Below are positions 5,693-5,895 of a stretch of DNA of 5,895 nucleotides, piece by piece. Made by a program: the position numbers and the translations under genes. Source of the DNA: Verrucomicrobiota bacterium (GTDB taxonomy: Bacteria > Verrucomicrobiota > Verrucomicrobiia > Verrucomicrobiales > DEV007). The stretch is taken from positions 1-5,895 of the forward strand of contig JAQCER010000257.1 of NCBI GenBank assembly GCA_027618625.1. The letters are read 5' to 3'. Within the stretch, counting starts at the first letter, position 1; each line of letters begins with the position of its first letter. The notes beneath the pieces were generated by a model. That model had not been told where the DNA came from, ran no database searches, and saw nothing but the letters and a program-made list of their open reading frames with translations.

Positions 5693-5895
5693 TTATCTTA
5701 TTGGTCCAACCCCGCTGCTTCTGGAGCTCATATCGCATACAATTTTGGCTGAGACTAAGGCTCCAGATGCGCCGACAACACTAGACCACATGTTCGCCTG
5801 AGATAGGTGTAGTAGAAGCGAGAAGCGCGTTGAGCGTTCCACCAAAGTGCCAATCGCCGAGCTCTTAAGCCTAAGGATGAGGTCACCTTCCCAAT
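5693..5895 (-). mobile_element. IS30-family transposase remnant (truncated at both ends as seen here)
   Basis: Reading leftward from the right edge, one frame starting at 5893 gives WEGDLILRLKSSAIGTLVER and continues STRFSLLLHL. This is the characteristic start of the IS30-family integrase-core domain, and the D of WEGDLI is the first catalytic aspartate of the DDE triad. The two bases before it (AT at 5895-5894) fit the usual His codon of HWEGD. Recognisable similarity ends after about residue 32 (near 5798). The frame runs on as unrelated sequence to a TAA at 5695-5693, with no second aspartate or glutamate of the triad. The element is therefore missing its C-terminal catalytic half and cannot be active as seen; the N-terminal half lies outside the window. 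It ends just upstream of the transporter promoter. The frame has no start codon near the edge and is short, so it is easily missed. Confidence 0.8.
5717..5770. repeat. Imperfect 11-bp inverted repeat upstream of the operon promoter
   Basis: GCTTCTGGAGC (5717-5727) and GCTCCAGATGC (5760-5770) are complementary at 10 of 11 positions, including an uninterrupted 8-bp core, and are separated by 32 bp. They lie in the stretch between the end of IS30 similarity and the promoter. The role is unknown: possibly a weak hairpin, a looped protein site or a relic of an element end. Confidence 0.4.

Noticed and set aside
5578..5784. Plus-strand 68-codon open frame in the upstream region
   Set aside because: It spans the promoter palindromes and the antisense of the leader and of the tail of the IS30 remnant's frame, and its translation shows no family resemblance.
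1..5895. tRNA, rRNA, CRISPR array or riboswitch
   Set aside because: No cloverleaf, conserved rRNA stretch, regularly spaced repeat or recognisable riboswitch core was seen on either strand; the only sizeable non-coding region is 5558-5797.

Overview
The window looks like alphaproteobacterial DNA. It carries most of an oligopeptide-type (Dpp/Opp family) ABC importer operon on the minus strand. On the left is the 3' part of a plus-strand coiled-coil gene, and on the right is a broken IS30-family transposase. The taxonomic guess rests on the coiled-coil C-terminal signature and the operon style, and is tentative.

Layout, left to right. Positions 3-1082 (+): a coiled-coil protein, open at the window's left edge, apparently cut short at its C-terminus. 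Positions 897-1937 (-): ATPase subunit (DppD-like) whose last ~50 codons run antisense through the coiled-coil gene. Positions 1939-2847 (-): permease DppC-like. Positions 2855-3820 (-): permease DppB-like. Positions 3911-5557 (-): periplasmic substrate-binding protein (SBP). Positions 5558-5692: leader, ribosome binding site and a probable promoter/operator. Positions 5693-5895 (-): 3'-truncated IS30 transposase remnant entering from the right edge. The importer genes run SBP > permease B > permease C > ATPase D from right to left, with gaps of about 90, 7 and 1 nt. The usual second ATPase (DppF) is missing.

The most interesting object is the SBP. It has every landmark of one SBP_bac_5 domain, but in the wrong order. 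Right after the signal peptide comes the segment that is normally C-terminal (residues ~43-206). It is followed by the segment that is normally N-terminal (residues ~215-548). The protein ends at the loop that normally leads into the first segment. This reads as a natural circular permutation with a signal peptide placed at the new N-terminus.

The second point of interest is a junction near 1047-1060. There the homology of the ATPase and of the convergent coiled-coil gene both stop, and both proteins look truncated. The left gene is also clearly richer in G+C than the transporter genes. This is either a real recombination boundary (the operon's tail, including dppF, lost) or a chimeric assembly join. 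The IS30 fragment at the other side fits a rearranged, mobile neighbourhood.

If it works, the SBP would capture a peptide or oligosaccharide-like ligand in the periplasm and pass it to the DppB/DppC channel. Transport would be powered by the DppD-like ATPase with an unseen partner. The substrate cannot be read from the sequence.
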